From Bacillota bacterium (GTDB lineage Bacteria > Bacillota > Clostridia > Lachnospirales > Lachnospiraceae), in contig JAEZGY010000047.1 in the NCBI GenBank assembly GCA_023416695.1, forward strand, positions 1 to 27,658: a stretch of 27,658 nucleotides of DNA, written 5' to 3'. Each line of letters opens with the position of its first letter. Positions within the stretch are counted from its first letter, which is position 1. The position numbers were made by a program, and so were the translations under genes. Positions 1-7,695 of the stretch are shown in pieces. Under the pieces are notes generated by a model. It saw nothing but the letters and a program-made list of their open reading frames with translations, was not told where the DNA came from and ran no database searches.

Positions 1-1363
1 TGGTGTTGTTGTTGCGAATTAAGTCATCCTTCACTGCTGTCATCTTAATGAACCAGGATTCTCTTGCATAGTAAATCAGTGGAGTATCGCATCTCCAGCA
101 GAATGGATAGCTATGCTCGAATTTTAATACCTTAAATAACAGATTATTTTGGCCTAATAGCTTTAATACGCCTTCATCTGCCTTTTTGCAGAATAGACCT
201 GCAAAATCAGTTACTTCTGGCTTCATTTCACCTTTTTCATCTACTAGTTGTACAAATGGAAGATCATAACGACGACCAACCTTAGCATCGTCCTCACCAA
301 ATGCTGGGGCAATGTGTACGACACCAGTACCATCGCTTAAGGTAACGTAAGTATCACAGGTTACGTAGAAGGCTTTCTTTCCGTAAACGATGCTACGATC
401 GCCAGGATCACCTATGGTACCATCTGCCTTATTAAAGGCATAATCAAACAATGGAAGGTATTCTTTATACTCTAAATCTTTACCTACATATTTTTCAACG
501 ATTTCGTATTTTCCTTCGACTACAGAAAGAAGTGCTTCTGCTAAGATGTAGTATTCAGTTCCTACTGCAGTTTCTTCTTCTCCCTCTTTTACGACATCAT
601 TTTTGTCGTTTACAAGAACCTTTACTTTCACGTAGGTTTCTTCTGGGTTAACACAAAGAGCTACGTTAGAAGGTAAGGTCCAAGGAGTTGTGGTCCATGC
701 AAGAATGTATTCATTTTCTGCATTCTTTACCTTAAATTTGGCAATGGCAGACTTTTCTTTTACATCCTTGTAGCCCTGTGCCACTTCATGAGAGGAAAGA
801 GGAGTCCCACAACGAGGACAGTAAGGCACAATCTTATATCCCTTATACAGTAACTTCTTCTCCCAAATCTGCTTTAATGCCCACCACTCAGACTCAATAA
901 AATCATTGTGGTAAGTAACATATGGGTTCTCCATATCTGCCCAGAAACCAACGGTGCCGGAGAAATCCTCCCACATCCCTTTGTATTTCCAAACACTTTC
1001 CTTACATTTCCCGATAAATGGTTCTAGTCCATATGCCTCAATCTGCTCTTTCCCGTCTAAGCCAAGTAACTTCTCAACTTCAAGCTCTACTGGAAGACCA
1101 TGAGTATCCCATCCCGCTTTACGAGGAACCATATAGCCTTTCATTGTACGGTAACGAGGAATCATATCCTTTATAACACGAGTCAATACATGACCGATGT
1201 GAGGCTTACCATTGGCAGTTGGTGGTCCGTCATAGAAGGTATAAGTCTTGCTCTGTTTTCTAGACTCCATACTCTTTTCAAAAATGTTGTTGTCTTTCCA
1301 AAACTGTTCTACATTTTTCTCTCTGTCCACAAAATTGAGGTTTGTGGATACTTTTTCATACAT
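1..1363 (-). CDS. ileS: Isoleucyl-tRNA synthetase, N-terminal 454 residues (runs off the left edge)
   Basis: This enzyme charges tRNA-Ile with isoleucine in the cytoplasm. The frame starts at the ATG at 1363-1361, behind a good AAGGAGG site, and stays open to the left edge. The class I HIGH motif is seen as PHIGH at residues 54-58, within GPPTANGKPHIGHVL, followed by GWDTHGLPVE at 84-93. Two CxxC pairs are visible in CPRCGTPL and CWRCDTPL. GWDTHGLPVE is typical of the eukaryote-like IleRS (type 2), whereas E. coli-type enzymes read GWDCHGLPIE. Type 2 enzymes are known to be poorly sensitive to mupirocin, so insensitivity is an inference here. The KMSKS loop and C-terminal half lie outside the window. 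The gene sits at the end of a leader of about 820 nt that begins with an Ile T-box. Confidence 0.97.
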   Translation of the reverse strand, partial: MYEKVSTNLNFVDREKNVEQFWKDNNIFEKSMESRKQSKTYTFYDGPPTANGKPHIGHVLTRVIKDMIPRYRTMKGYMVPRKAGWDTHGLPVELEVEKLLGLDGKEQIEAYGLEPFIGKCKESVWKYKGMWEDFSGTVGFWADMENPYVTYHNDFIESEWWALKQIWEKKLLYKGYKIVPYCPRCGTPLSSHEVAQGYKDVKEKSAIAKFKVKNAENEYILAWTTTPWTLPSNVALCVNPEETYVKVKVLVNDKNDVVKEGEEETAVGTEYYILAEALLSVVEGKYEIVEKYVGKDLEYKEYLPLFDYAFNKADGTIGDPGDRSIVYGKKAFYVTCDTYVTLSDGTGVVHIAPAFGEDDAKVGRRYDLPFVQLVDEKGEMKPEVTDFAGLFCKKADEGVLKLLGQNNLLFKVLKFEHSYPFCWRCDTPLIYYARESWFIKMTAVKDDLIRNNNT

Positions 1364-1480
1364 GTTACTACCTCCTTATATTTACAGTATAACCATGAAT
1401 ATTTAAGTATTTCTTTTCTTTTACGATTAAGATGAAATATTAGAAACTTTATTGTTTTCGCTTTTAGTCCTCTTCCTAAC

Positions 1481-1570
1481 CCTTAGGCTATGAAGCTGAC
1501 ACCAGGACAATCGTGGAAGGCTTTGCTGAACACGATTGGACGTCTTGGTTCAGCGTAATGTTAGTCTAAC
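1481..1570. ncRNA. Pseudoknot element, copy 1 (unnamed candidate structured RNA)
   Basis: An outer helix can form between TTAGGCTA (1483-1490) and TAGTCTAA (1562-1569). Inside it, CAATCGTG (1508-1515) pairs with CACGATTG (1531-1538), while GCTGAAC (1525-1531), in that hairpin's loop, pairs with GTTCAGC (1548-1554), giving an H-type pseudoknot. A diverged second copy lies at 1724-1824. The stem bases differ between copies but still pair, while the loop motif GTGGAAG followed by TGCTGAAC is kept. This is the pattern expected of a structured RNA. The outer helix has a G-U pair only on the plus strand, and a plus-strand terminator follows at 1620. However, the block also lies in the ileS leader on the minus strand, so the strand is undecided. 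Confidence 0.5.
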
Positions 1571-1619
1571 CAATAAGCTTCCGTAAGCATACTCATTTAT
1601 CTTTTCTCCCTTGTCCTTT

Positions 1620-1647
1620 GCTTCCTGTTTTTTAGGAAGCCTTTTTT
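1620..1647 (+). terminator. Rho-independent terminator facing right
   Basis: GCTTCCT (1620-1626) and AGGAAGC (1634-1640) form a 7-bp stem, followed by six T residues at 1642-1647 on the plus strand. On the minus strand the hairpin has no T run. No plus-strand protein gene lies upstream. If used, it would end a short plus-strand transcript containing pseudoknot copy 1. Confidence 0.55.
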
Positions 1648-1650
1648 CGT

Positions 1651-1900
1651 GCCATTAGGTTGCAAGGGATGAAGTTGCTTCATTGCCCTTTGAACATTGC
1701 ATACGCGTGTGCACGTGGCTGACTATGCCTTTAGGCTATGAAGATGAGACAATGGCAACCGTGGAAGCCTCTGCTGAACTCGGTTGCCGTTTATGGCTCA
1801 GCGAAATGCTAGCCTAATAAATAGGAAGCCATGGGCACATACGGCGCAATGCCAAAGGGCATATCGAAGCCCTCTATCCCTTGCAAGCTAGTGTAGCACG
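1651..1900. ncRNA. Pseudoknot element, copy 2, with extended nested helices
   Basis: This block folds as a long rod closed by perfect helices: TTGCAAGGGAT (1660-1670) with ATCCCTTGCAA (1876-1886), TGCCCTTTG (1684-1692) with CAAAGGGCA (1853-1861), CATTGC (1695-1700) with GCAATG (1846-1851), GTGC (1709-1712) with GCAC (1835-1838), and TGGCT (1716-1720) with AGCCA (1827-1831). At its tip is the same pseudoknot as copy 1: TAGGCTA with TAGCCTA, GGCAACCG (1754-1761) with CGGTTGCC (1781-1788), and GCTGAAC (1773-1779) with GCTCAGC (1796-1802). The last helix has a G-U pair only on the minus strand and a mismatch on the plus strand, opposite to the hint from copy 1. It lies directly downstream of the T-box terminator in the ileS direction. 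I do not recognise a named RNA family. Confidence 0.5.
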
Positions 1901-1913
1901 GGAAAAGCCAAAC

Positions 1914-2186
1914 TAAAAAAGCTCATCCCTAAACAGGGATGAGCTACTGTCATCTTAACCACCTATTTACATACGAGTCCTAGACTTTATACGTTTTCCA
2001 GATAACGGTGGAATTCCGGCTTAGCTTACTAAGATAATCTCTTATCCGTTCTGTCTGCAACTGGCAGCTACCTGCCCAAGAGTGATGTTCCAAACCTCTT
2101 ACTCACATCAGGTTCTCACTATCCCTGATTCACTGGGGTTTTCACATAGATTTGTACTGTCTCTTTCATGGTTTTTAACTATATTG
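1914..2186 (-). promoter_or_regulatory. T-box leader, isoleucine type, with terminator, upstream of ileS
   Basis: Read on the minus strand, this leader has the ordered features of a T-box riboswitch. It has a GACAGTA segment like the conserved AGTA of Stem I, a distal arm with GGGATAGTGAGAACCTG, and a specifier region GGAACATCACTC with the codon AUC (2086-2084). A T-box-like AGGTGGT follows, with TGGT at 1961-1958 able to pair with the tRNA acceptor end. The terminator is AGCTCATCCCT/AGGGATGAGCT (1945-1920) plus a T run. AUC is an Ile codon, which agrees with ileS downstream. The usual ACCGCG half of the T-box sequence is not conserved. Known function: uncharged tRNA stabilises the antiterminator and allows readthrough. 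The terminator is about 550 nt from the ileS start, which is unusual. Confidence 0.75.
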
Positions 2187-2191
2187 ACATT

Positions 2192-2220
2192 ATAATAGTA
2201 TATAATTTTTCAAATGTCAA
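2192..2220 (-). promoter_or_regulatory. Sigma-A promoter of the T-box/ileS transcript
   Basis: On the minus strand, TTGACA (2220-2215) is followed by a 17-nt spacer and TATTAT (2197-2192). The start point would be near 2186, just before the T-box Stem I. Confidence 0.75.
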
Positions 2221-2298
2221 CGCACTTCAAGTGTTTTCGCACTTTTCATCAAGTAGCAAAAGGCATTGACACTCTAGGAAAATTTTTTTATTTTCCTC

Positions 2299-2327
2299 TT
2301 TACATTTATTGGTTGCTATGTTATATT
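2299..2327 (+). promoter_or_regulatory. Sigma-A promoter of the GntR-ABC operon
   Basis: TTTACA (2299-2304), a 17-nt spacer, and TATATT (2322-2327) lie 45 nt upstream of the GntR start. The following palindrome covers the expected start point. Confidence 0.6.
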
Positions 2328-2328
2328 A

Positions 2329-2353
2329 AGTGTACTATGATGCTTAGTACACT
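2329..2353 (+). promoter_or_regulatory. Palindromic operator, probably autoregulatory
   Basis: AGTGTACTA (2329-2337) and TAGTACACT (2345-2353) are a perfect 9-bp inverted repeat with a 7-bp spacer. It lies directly downstream of the -10 box, so a bound dimer would block transcription. It precedes a YtrA-type GntR gene, and such regulators commonly repress their own operon through similar inverted repeats. That this GntR protein binds here is inference. Confidence 0.65.
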
Positions 2354-2371
2354 GAGAACAGGAGGTAAGAG

Positions 2372-2761
2372 ATGTTTCAAATCGACGCAATGTCAAGAAA
2401 ACCCGTATATGAACAGATTATTGAACAGTTAGAGAAGTTTGTGTTAAAAGGAATCCTTACAGCTGATACTCAACTTCCCTCTGTAAGAAGTCTCTCCTCA
2501 ACTATATCAATCAATCCCAATACCATTCAGAAGGCCTACACCGAATTAGACCGAAAAGGGATTATCTACTCTGTCCCAGGGAGAGGCTGTTTTATCACAC
2601 CAGAAGCAAAAGAGATTTTAAGCCAATACAAACGAGACCAATTGGAAGACCTAATTATTTTAATAAAGGAGCTTTCTCTGGCGGGAATAACCAAAGAGCA
2701 AATAATAAAATGTATTGATGAAATATATAATAAGGAGGTTATTCATCATGATTCAGACTGA
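2372..2761 (+). CDS. GntR-family regulator, YtrA type
   Basis: A 129-residue DNA-binding protein. It has a winged helix-turn-helix at about residues 8-75 (KPVYEQIIEQLEKFVLKG, then LPSVRSLSSTISINPNTIQKAYTELDRKGII and the wing GRGCFI). The C-terminus is a short helical dimerisation tail rather than a large effector domain, which is the YtrA subfamily layout. The ATG at 2372 has a GGAGG site eight bases upstream. An upstream in-frame extension is not credible because it would begin inside the promoter. The gene overlaps the following ATPase gene by 14 nt, so the two are co-expressed. In known YtrA systems, cell-wall-active compounds relieve repression of an adjacent ABC transporter; the inducer here is unknown. 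Confidence 0.9.
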   Translation: MFQIDAMSRKPVYEQIIEQLEKFVLKGILTADTQLPSVRSLSSTISINPNTIQKAYTELDRKGIIYSVPGRGCFITPEAKEILSQYKRDQLEDLIILIKELSLAGITKEQIIKCIDEIYNKEVIHHDSD

Positions 2762-3656
2762 GAATCTGACCAAACGATTTGAAGATTTTACTGCTCTAAA
2801 CAATATTAGTTGTACCATACCTAAGGGTTGTATTTACGGAATGGTAGGCTCTAATGGAGCGGGTAAATCTACCTTTTTAAGATTAATTACAGGCGTGTAT
2901 AAGGCAGATGAGGGGAGTATTCTGATAGATGGCCAAAAGGTATATGAAAATCCTATGGCAAAAGAACGCATGTCTTATGTTCCAGACGAATTATATTTTC
3001 TACAAGGGGCTTGCATGAACCGTATGGCGGAGCTTTATAAAAATGTTTATGATAATTTTGATTCTGAACGATATACGTATCTTACCAAGGCTTTTCAACT
3101 AAATCCTAAGGTTTCTCTTGGAACTTTTTCAAAAGGTATGAAACGACAGGCTGCTATTATTCTGGCTTTGTCTTGCCGTCCAGAGTATATGTTTTTTGAT
3201 GAGACCTTTGATGGTCTGGATCCTGTTATGCGTAACCTTGTAAAGAGTCTTATTTGCCAGGATGTTTTAGACCGAAAAGCCACAGCTATTATTACCTCCC
3301 ACTCTCTTCGTGAATTAGAAGACCTTTGTGACCAGCTTGCCCTTCTTCATAAGGGTGGATTGGTATTACAAAGTGACATATCTAATTTAAAGACATCTCA
3401 ATTTAAGATTCAGATTGCCTTTGAAGAGGATTACACTAGAGCTATTTTTGGTGACATGGATATTCGCTATTATAAGAAATCCGGCTCTGTTACCAACATG
3501 ATAATAAAAGGGGATCATGAGGGCACCATGAAGAGACTACATATGATGAAACCTCTATTAGTGGAGATGCTTCCGCTTACTTTAGAAGAGGTTTTTACTT
3601 ACGAGATGGAAGCTTTAGGATATAAATTTGATGATATATTGGAGGAGTATAAATAA
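2748..3656 (+). CDS. ABC transporter ATP-binding protein of a GntR-controlled exporter
   Basis: A 302-residue nucleotide-binding subunit. Walker A is GSNGAGKST near residue 40, the signature region is TFSKGMKRQ, Walker B is YMFFDE followed by a D-loop GLDP, and the switch histidine is in TSHSLRELED. The usual DEPT after Walker B reads DETF, a mild departure that keeps the catalytic Glu. The last 90 or so residues form the C-terminal extension common to YtrB-like and BcrA-like ATPases. I chose ATG 2748 because it follows AAGGAGG by 11 nt; an in-frame ATG at 2715 has no site. The stop overlaps the permease start (TAATG). The substrate cannot be told from sequence. Confidence 0.92.
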   Translation: MIQTENLTKRFEDFTALNNISCTIPKGCIYGMVGSNGAGKSTFLRLITGVYKADEGSILIDGQKVYENPMAKERMSYVPDELYFLQGACMNRMAELYKNVYDNFDSERYTYLTKAFQLNPKVSLGTFSKGMKRQAAIILALSCRPEYMFFDETFDGLDPVMRNLVKSLICQDVLDRKATAIITSHSLRELEDLCDQLALLHKGGLVLQSDISNLKTSQFKIQIAFEEDYTRAIFGDMDIRYYKKSGSVTNMIIKGDHEGTMKRLHMMKPLLVEMLPLTLEEVFTYEMEALGYKFDDILEEYK

Positions 3657-5776
3657 TGAAGAAACATATCTTTCATATAAATTTATATAAAGAGCAGCTA
3701 AAACAACTAAGATTAATTGGATTGATTGGGCTTGGTTTATTAAGCTTATTTTCCATACTACTCCCTATTGGAAAAGCATTATCTATGGCGAATGAAAGGC
3801 AAAATGGCTACAACCTTGAAAAGGTTGCTGTGGGACTACTTGACTCTCATTTCTATCTTTACTTTACCTTTACTTTACTTGTACCAATACTTGCTTTAGT
3901 ATGCTTCCATTATTTAACCCAGCGTAATTCCAGCGACTTTTACCACTCTCTTCCACATACAAGGACCTGTATGTTTACCTGTAATATGGCGGCAATTACT
4001 ACTTGGACCACCCTAATCCTTTGGGTGCCTACCATCCTTTCCATTATTATGTATACTATCTTTAATCAGTATTTTATATTGGATATTCCTTCACTACTTC
4101 GGTTTGCCCTTTTTATATACGGAGCATGCCTTTTAGTAATAACGTCCATTGGTATTGCTTGTAGTATTACTGGAACAGTGTTTACCAATGTAATTGTAGC
4201 AGGTATTATTATTTTTCTACCTAGAACTTTTATTCTCGTTTTTACAGAGATTATCACTAGCTCTTCACAACTACTAGTTAGTAATCGTCTATTTCCTCTA
4301 CTGGATCCACAGTATAATATCATTTTTGGGTTACTTACTCCTAGTGGGTCAGCCTCTTTGACTATCGGTTGGAGCTCTTTTGCTTATAGTATCCTATTAG
4401 CTTTAATTTACCTAGCTCTTGGCCTACTTGCTTATAAAAAGAGAAAAAGTGAGTCCTCTAACCAAGCCGCTGTTTCCAAAAAAGTGCAGACAGTGATTCG
4501 CTTGATTTTAGGTTTTACCGTATCCCTAGTTCCTATTACACTAATTTTTAATGTGCTAACAGGATACGACCGTTTTGAATCTTCAGACCTTCCTGTATTC
4601 CTGTACACAATGTGTATACTATACCTAATTGCTTGTCTCGTTATGTTGTTATATGAACTAATTACCACCAAGAAGTTTAGAAATGTACTAAAAGCCCTAC
4701 CTTCCATTGGTATTCTTGCCATAATAAATGTAGTGGTTCTCTTGGGTGCTTTGGGTGTTTACAAGGTTGCTACTAATTATAGTCCTGATGCCGAGGATAT
4801 AGATTACATTATTACGGAACCAAAATTAGAAAACGGTAATACCCTATACTACGATACTAGGGCTACCTCCCTCCGTATTACTGATGAGAAGGTTCTTGAA
4901 ATGATCGCTAACTGCTTAAAAGAGAATATAGAGTCTGCAAAAAAGGATAGATGGAACTCAGATGATAATCAAGTCATTGTAGGAATTCACTCTGGATTAA
5001 CCACACACTACCGCAGCCTTCAAATGGATATGGAGGACTATAAAATACTTACTCAGAGTTATAGTAACTCTGATGGGTACATGGAGGCTTATCAATCCCT
5101 ACCTTCCTTAACTGGTGATAAACTCTTCCTATATAACCTAAGTTTATCTAATAGGGAGTTTTTAGAACTCTATAATATAGCCAAAGATGAAGTTGCATCT
5201 CTTAAATTTAATGACTGGTATCTGGCTCTTAAGGGTCAAAGAAATGATGTACTTGATACAATTGAATTCTATGCTACTGTAAATAATGAAAGTCTACCGG
5301 GTATTGTTCCTATTAGTGGTATTCTTCCAAAAACCTATATGAAGTACTTAGAATTTTATTCAAAGGCAATGCAAGGTGACAAAAACACTATTTTGACAGA
5401 CTTAAAGAAAATTCAATCAAAAGATACACTAGACAGTTATGATTGGGATATGGCATATGAGATTCTAGATCTAGCACAAAATCTGAGACTTACGTATGGC
5501 AATAGAAATAGCAATTTGTATTTTGAATACTCAGGACAGCATATACAAGCTATAAATGAAAAGGTTATGGAGCGCATTATCTCTAGCACTAGAGATTATA
5601 AGACTTTTGACCCAAATAAGGACTATTTAGTAAAAGTGGGCTATTCTAAATATAACATTCAAAACTACGCTAACTCTGGTGGTTCTTACATTTTTATTGT
5701 TGAAAAGGCTGAGCTACAAGATTTGGTGGAAGCAGAACTCAGTAACTTTGATCCATATACTACTTATACAGAGTAA
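3656..5776 (+). CDS. ABC transporter permease with a large C-terminal extracytoplasmic domain
   Basis: A 706-residue membrane protein. Hydrophobic segments lie at about residues 18-40, 66-90, 107-133, 144-168, 172-196, 238-260, 278-302, 312-334 and 345-370. The remaining 335 residues are soluble, rich in Tyr, Asn and Asp, and should lie outside the membrane. The start codon overlaps the ATPase stop, so the two subunits are translationally coupled. It is the only membrane subunit in the operon, so the transporter would be a homodimer of this protein with the ATPase (inference). Similar large permeases occur next to YtrA-type regulators in clostridia, but I know no substrate. The large soluble half may sense or bind the ligand. 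A terminator follows. Confidence 0.85.
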   Translation: MKKHIFHINLYKEQLKQLRLIGLIGLGLLSLFSILLPIGKALSMANERQNGYNLEKVAVGLLDSHFYLYFTFTLLVPILALVCFHYLTQRNSSDFYHSLPHTRTCMFTCNMAAITTWTTLILWVPTILSIIMYTIFNQYFILDIPSLLRFALFIYGACLLVITSIGIACSITGTVFTNVIVAGIIIFLPRTFILVFTEIITSSSQLLVSNRLFPLLDPQYNIIFGLLTPSGSASLTIGWSSFAYSILLALIYLALGLLAYKKRKSESSNQAAVSKKVQTVIRLILGFTVSLVPITLIFNVLTGYDRFESSDLPVFLYTMCILYLIACLVMLLYELITTKKFRNVLKALPSIGILAIINVVVLLGALGVYKVATNYSPDAEDIDYIITEPKLENGNTLYYDTRATSLRITDEKVLEMIANCLKENIESAKKDRWNSDDNQVIVGIHSGLTTHYRSLQMDMEDYKILTQSYSNSDGYMEAYQSLPSLTGDKLFLYNLSLSNREFLELYNIAKDEVASLKFNDWYLALKGQRNDVLDTIEFYATVNNESLPGIVPISGILPKTYMKYLEFYSKAMQGDKNTILTDLKKIQSKDTLDSYDWDMAYEILDLAQNLRLTYGNRNSNLYFEYSGQHIQAINEKVMERIISSTRDYKTFDPNKDYLVKVGYSKYNIQNYANSGGSYIFIVEKAELQDLVEAELSNFDPYTTYTE

Positions 5777-5807
5777 CAACTACAGAGGTTTCATAATGTT
5801 TCGTTCC

Positions 5808-5850
5808 AAATAGGGCCATATTTTAAAGAATGCGGTCCTATTTTCTTTGT
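5808..5850 (+). terminator. Rho-independent terminator of the GntR-ABC operon
   Basis: AAATAGGGCC (5808-5817) pairs with GGTCCTATTT (5834-5843), with one G-U pair on the plus strand. A T-rich tail follows. Confidence 0.8.
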
Positions 5851-5887
5851 TTCTTTTTCCTAAACTTGGTTTTTCATCATCCTCTCA

Positions 5888-5916
5888 TTGACAGATTCCA
5901 CTTAAATGATTACTAT
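5888..5916 (+). promoter_or_regulatory. Sigma-A promoter of the nicotinate phosphoribosyltransferase gene
   Basis: TTGACA (5888-5893), 17-nt spacer, TACTAT (5911-5916). The resulting untranslated leader is about 100 nt. I see no clear operator in it. Confidence 0.65.
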
Positions 5917-6023
5917 TAAGTTGTTTAAGCACCAATTAAATCCATCTCAATTTATGAATAATACATAAGTTAGTCAGAAGTGAAAAGAATATGTATTAGG
6001 AACGTACAACAAAGGAGTTAACA

Positions 6024-7478
6024 ATGAATGATAATCTTACTCTCTTAACGGATTTTTATGAATTAACTATGATGCAAGGATACCTGTCTAGTGGAAACAA
6101 TGAACGGGTTATCTTTGACGTTTTTTATCGGACAAACCCAAACGGCAGTGGCTATGCCATTTGTTGTGGTCTCGCCCAAGCCATTGATTATATTAAGAAC
6201 TTACGTTTTAAAGACGAAGATATTGAATACTTAAAAACAACTACTTCATTTGATAATGAATTCTTAGAATATCTTAGAAACTTTACTTTTACAGGAGATA
6301 TCTATGCTATTCCAGAAGGTACCGTAGTATTCCCTATGGAGCCTTTAGTAAAGGTTATTGCCCCAGCAACAGAAGCCCAGCTGGTTGAGACTGCTCTCTT
6401 AAATATTATTAACCACCAGAGCCTCATTGCTACCAAGGCCTCTCGTGTTTGCTATGCTGCAAAAGGGGATCCTGTTATGGAGTTCGGCCTTCGTCGAGCC
6501 CAAGGTCCTGATGCAGGAGTACTTGGTGCTAGAGCAGCGGTAATCGGTGGTTGTGTGGGTACCAGTAATGTTCTTAGTGCTAAGAAATTTAACATTCCTG
6601 CCCTAGGAACTCATGCTCATAGTTGGATTATGAACTTCGAGGATGAGCTTACGGCATTCCGTACGTATGCCAAACTATACCCAGATAATGCAACTTTACT
6701 TGTGGATACCTATGATACAATACGATCTGGTGTTCCTAATGCCATTCGAGTATTTACAGAGATGCGTGAGGCTGGTTGCATGCCTAAAAAGTATGGTATC
6801 AGGCTTGACAGTGGAGACTTAGCTTACCTTTCCAAAAAAGCACGTAAGATGTTAGATGCGGCTGGATTCCCGGATGCCTCCATCTGTGCTTCTTCTGACC
6901 TAGATGAGTATCTGATTGACTCCCTGAAGATGCAAGGAGCTGCAATCAATGTTTGGGGAGTTGGTACCAATCTAATTACCTCCAAAGATTGCCCTGCCTT
7001 TGGTGGGGTATACAAGCTAGCCGCCGTTGAAAAAAACGGTACTTTTCTCCCTAAGATTAAGTTATCTGAGAACCAATGGAAGATTACAAACCCAGGAGAC
7101 AAAACCATTTGGCGTATTTATGACAAGGAAACTGGAAAACTAAAGGCAGACTTAATTGCCCTAGCAGATGAGAAGTTCTCAGAGGAGAATCCTTTGTTAC
7201 TATTCGATCCAGTTAACACATGGAAAAAAACTTATTTAAAAGCTGGTACTTACACTCTTCGTGAGTTATTAGTACCTATCTTTATTAAGGGAAAATGCGT
7301 ATATGAGTCTCCTAGTGTAACAGAAATTCGTGATTACTGTCAAAAGGAGCTAAACACCTTATGGGATGAGACGAGACGATTTGTAAATCCACACATCGTC
7401 TACGTGGACTTAAGTAATCAATTATGGCATATGAAGAATCAGTTATTAGACTCTTTTAATCAGGAAAAAGAACTGTAA
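6024..7478 (+). CDS. pncB: Nicotinate phosphoribosyltransferase
   Basis: This cytoplasmic enzyme makes nicotinate mononucleotide from nicotinate and PRPP, with ATP hydrolysis, in the Preiss-Handler NAD salvage route. Diagnostic segments are LLTDFYELTMMQGYL at residues 8-22, EFGLRRAQGPDAG at 153-165, GTHAHSW at 195-201 and LLVDTYDT at 225-232. The His in THAHSW corresponds to the residue phosphorylated in this family. Its 484 residues fit the usual length for the longer Firmicute form. The ATG follows AAAGGAG by eight nt. The gene has its own promoter and terminator, so it appears monocistronic. Confidence 0.96.
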   Translation: MNDNLTLLTDFYELTMMQGYLSSGNNERVIFDVFYRTNPNGSGYAICCGLAQAIDYIKNLRFKDEDIEYLKTTTSFDNEFLEYLRNFTFTGDIYAIPEGTVVFPMEPLVKVIAPATEAQLVETALLNIINHQSLIATKASRVCYAAKGDPVMEFGLRRAQGPDAGVLGARAAVIGGCVGTSNVLSAKKFNIPALGTHAHSWIMNFEDELTAFRTYAKLYPDNATLLVDTYDTIRSGVPNAIRVFTEMREAGCMPKKYGIRLDSGDLAYLSKKARKMLDAAGFPDASICASSDLDEYLIDSLKMQGAAINVWGVGTNLITSKDCPAFGGVYKLAAVEKNGTFLPKIKLSENQWKITNPGDKTIWRIYDKETGKLKADLIALADEKFSEENPLLLFDPVNTWKKTYLKAGTYTLRELLVPIFIKGKCVYESPSVTEIRDYCQKELNTLWDETRRFVNPHIVYVDLSNQLWHMKNQLLDSFNQEKEL

Positions 7479-7483
7479 TTTCT

Positions 7484-7530
7484 AATCAGCATAAATTGAC
7501 ACATTTTTTAGTCAATTTATGCTGATTTTT
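7484..7530 (+). terminator. Rho-independent terminator after pncB
   Basis: AATCAGCATAAATTGAC (7484-7500) pairs perfectly with GTCAATTTATGCTGATT (7511-7527), a 17-bp stem. A short T run completes it. Confidence 0.92.
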
Positions 7531-7562
7531 CATATATTTTCTATAGCATTTCAAACTAATTA

Positions 7563-7571
7563 TGGTATAAT
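7563..7571 (+). promoter_or_regulatory. Extended -10 promoter of the carboxypeptidase gene
   Basis: TGGTATAAT at 7563-7571 is a consensus -10 (TATAAT) with an upstream TGn extension. No good -35 box lies at the usual distance. Confidence 0.55.
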
Positions 7572-7695
7572 CATAGAAGAAAGTAACTACATATAGTTAT
7601 TTATATGCTTTTAATGGGGAATTTAGGAATCTAAGATTTATCATTGGGATAAGCACAAATAGAAATTTTATAGTCACAAAAGGGGGAAACAGGCC

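Noticed and set aside
1100..1435. Plus-strand open frame of 111 codons
   Set aside because: It lies opposite ileS codons and its leader, lacks a ribosome site, and has no recognisable domain.
1914..2186. 6S RNA or another riboswitch class for the structured leader
   Set aside because: The AUC specifier context, the Stem I distal arm and the terminator next to an Ile synthetase gene fit a T-box better, and the usual 6S closing stem with central bubble was not seen.
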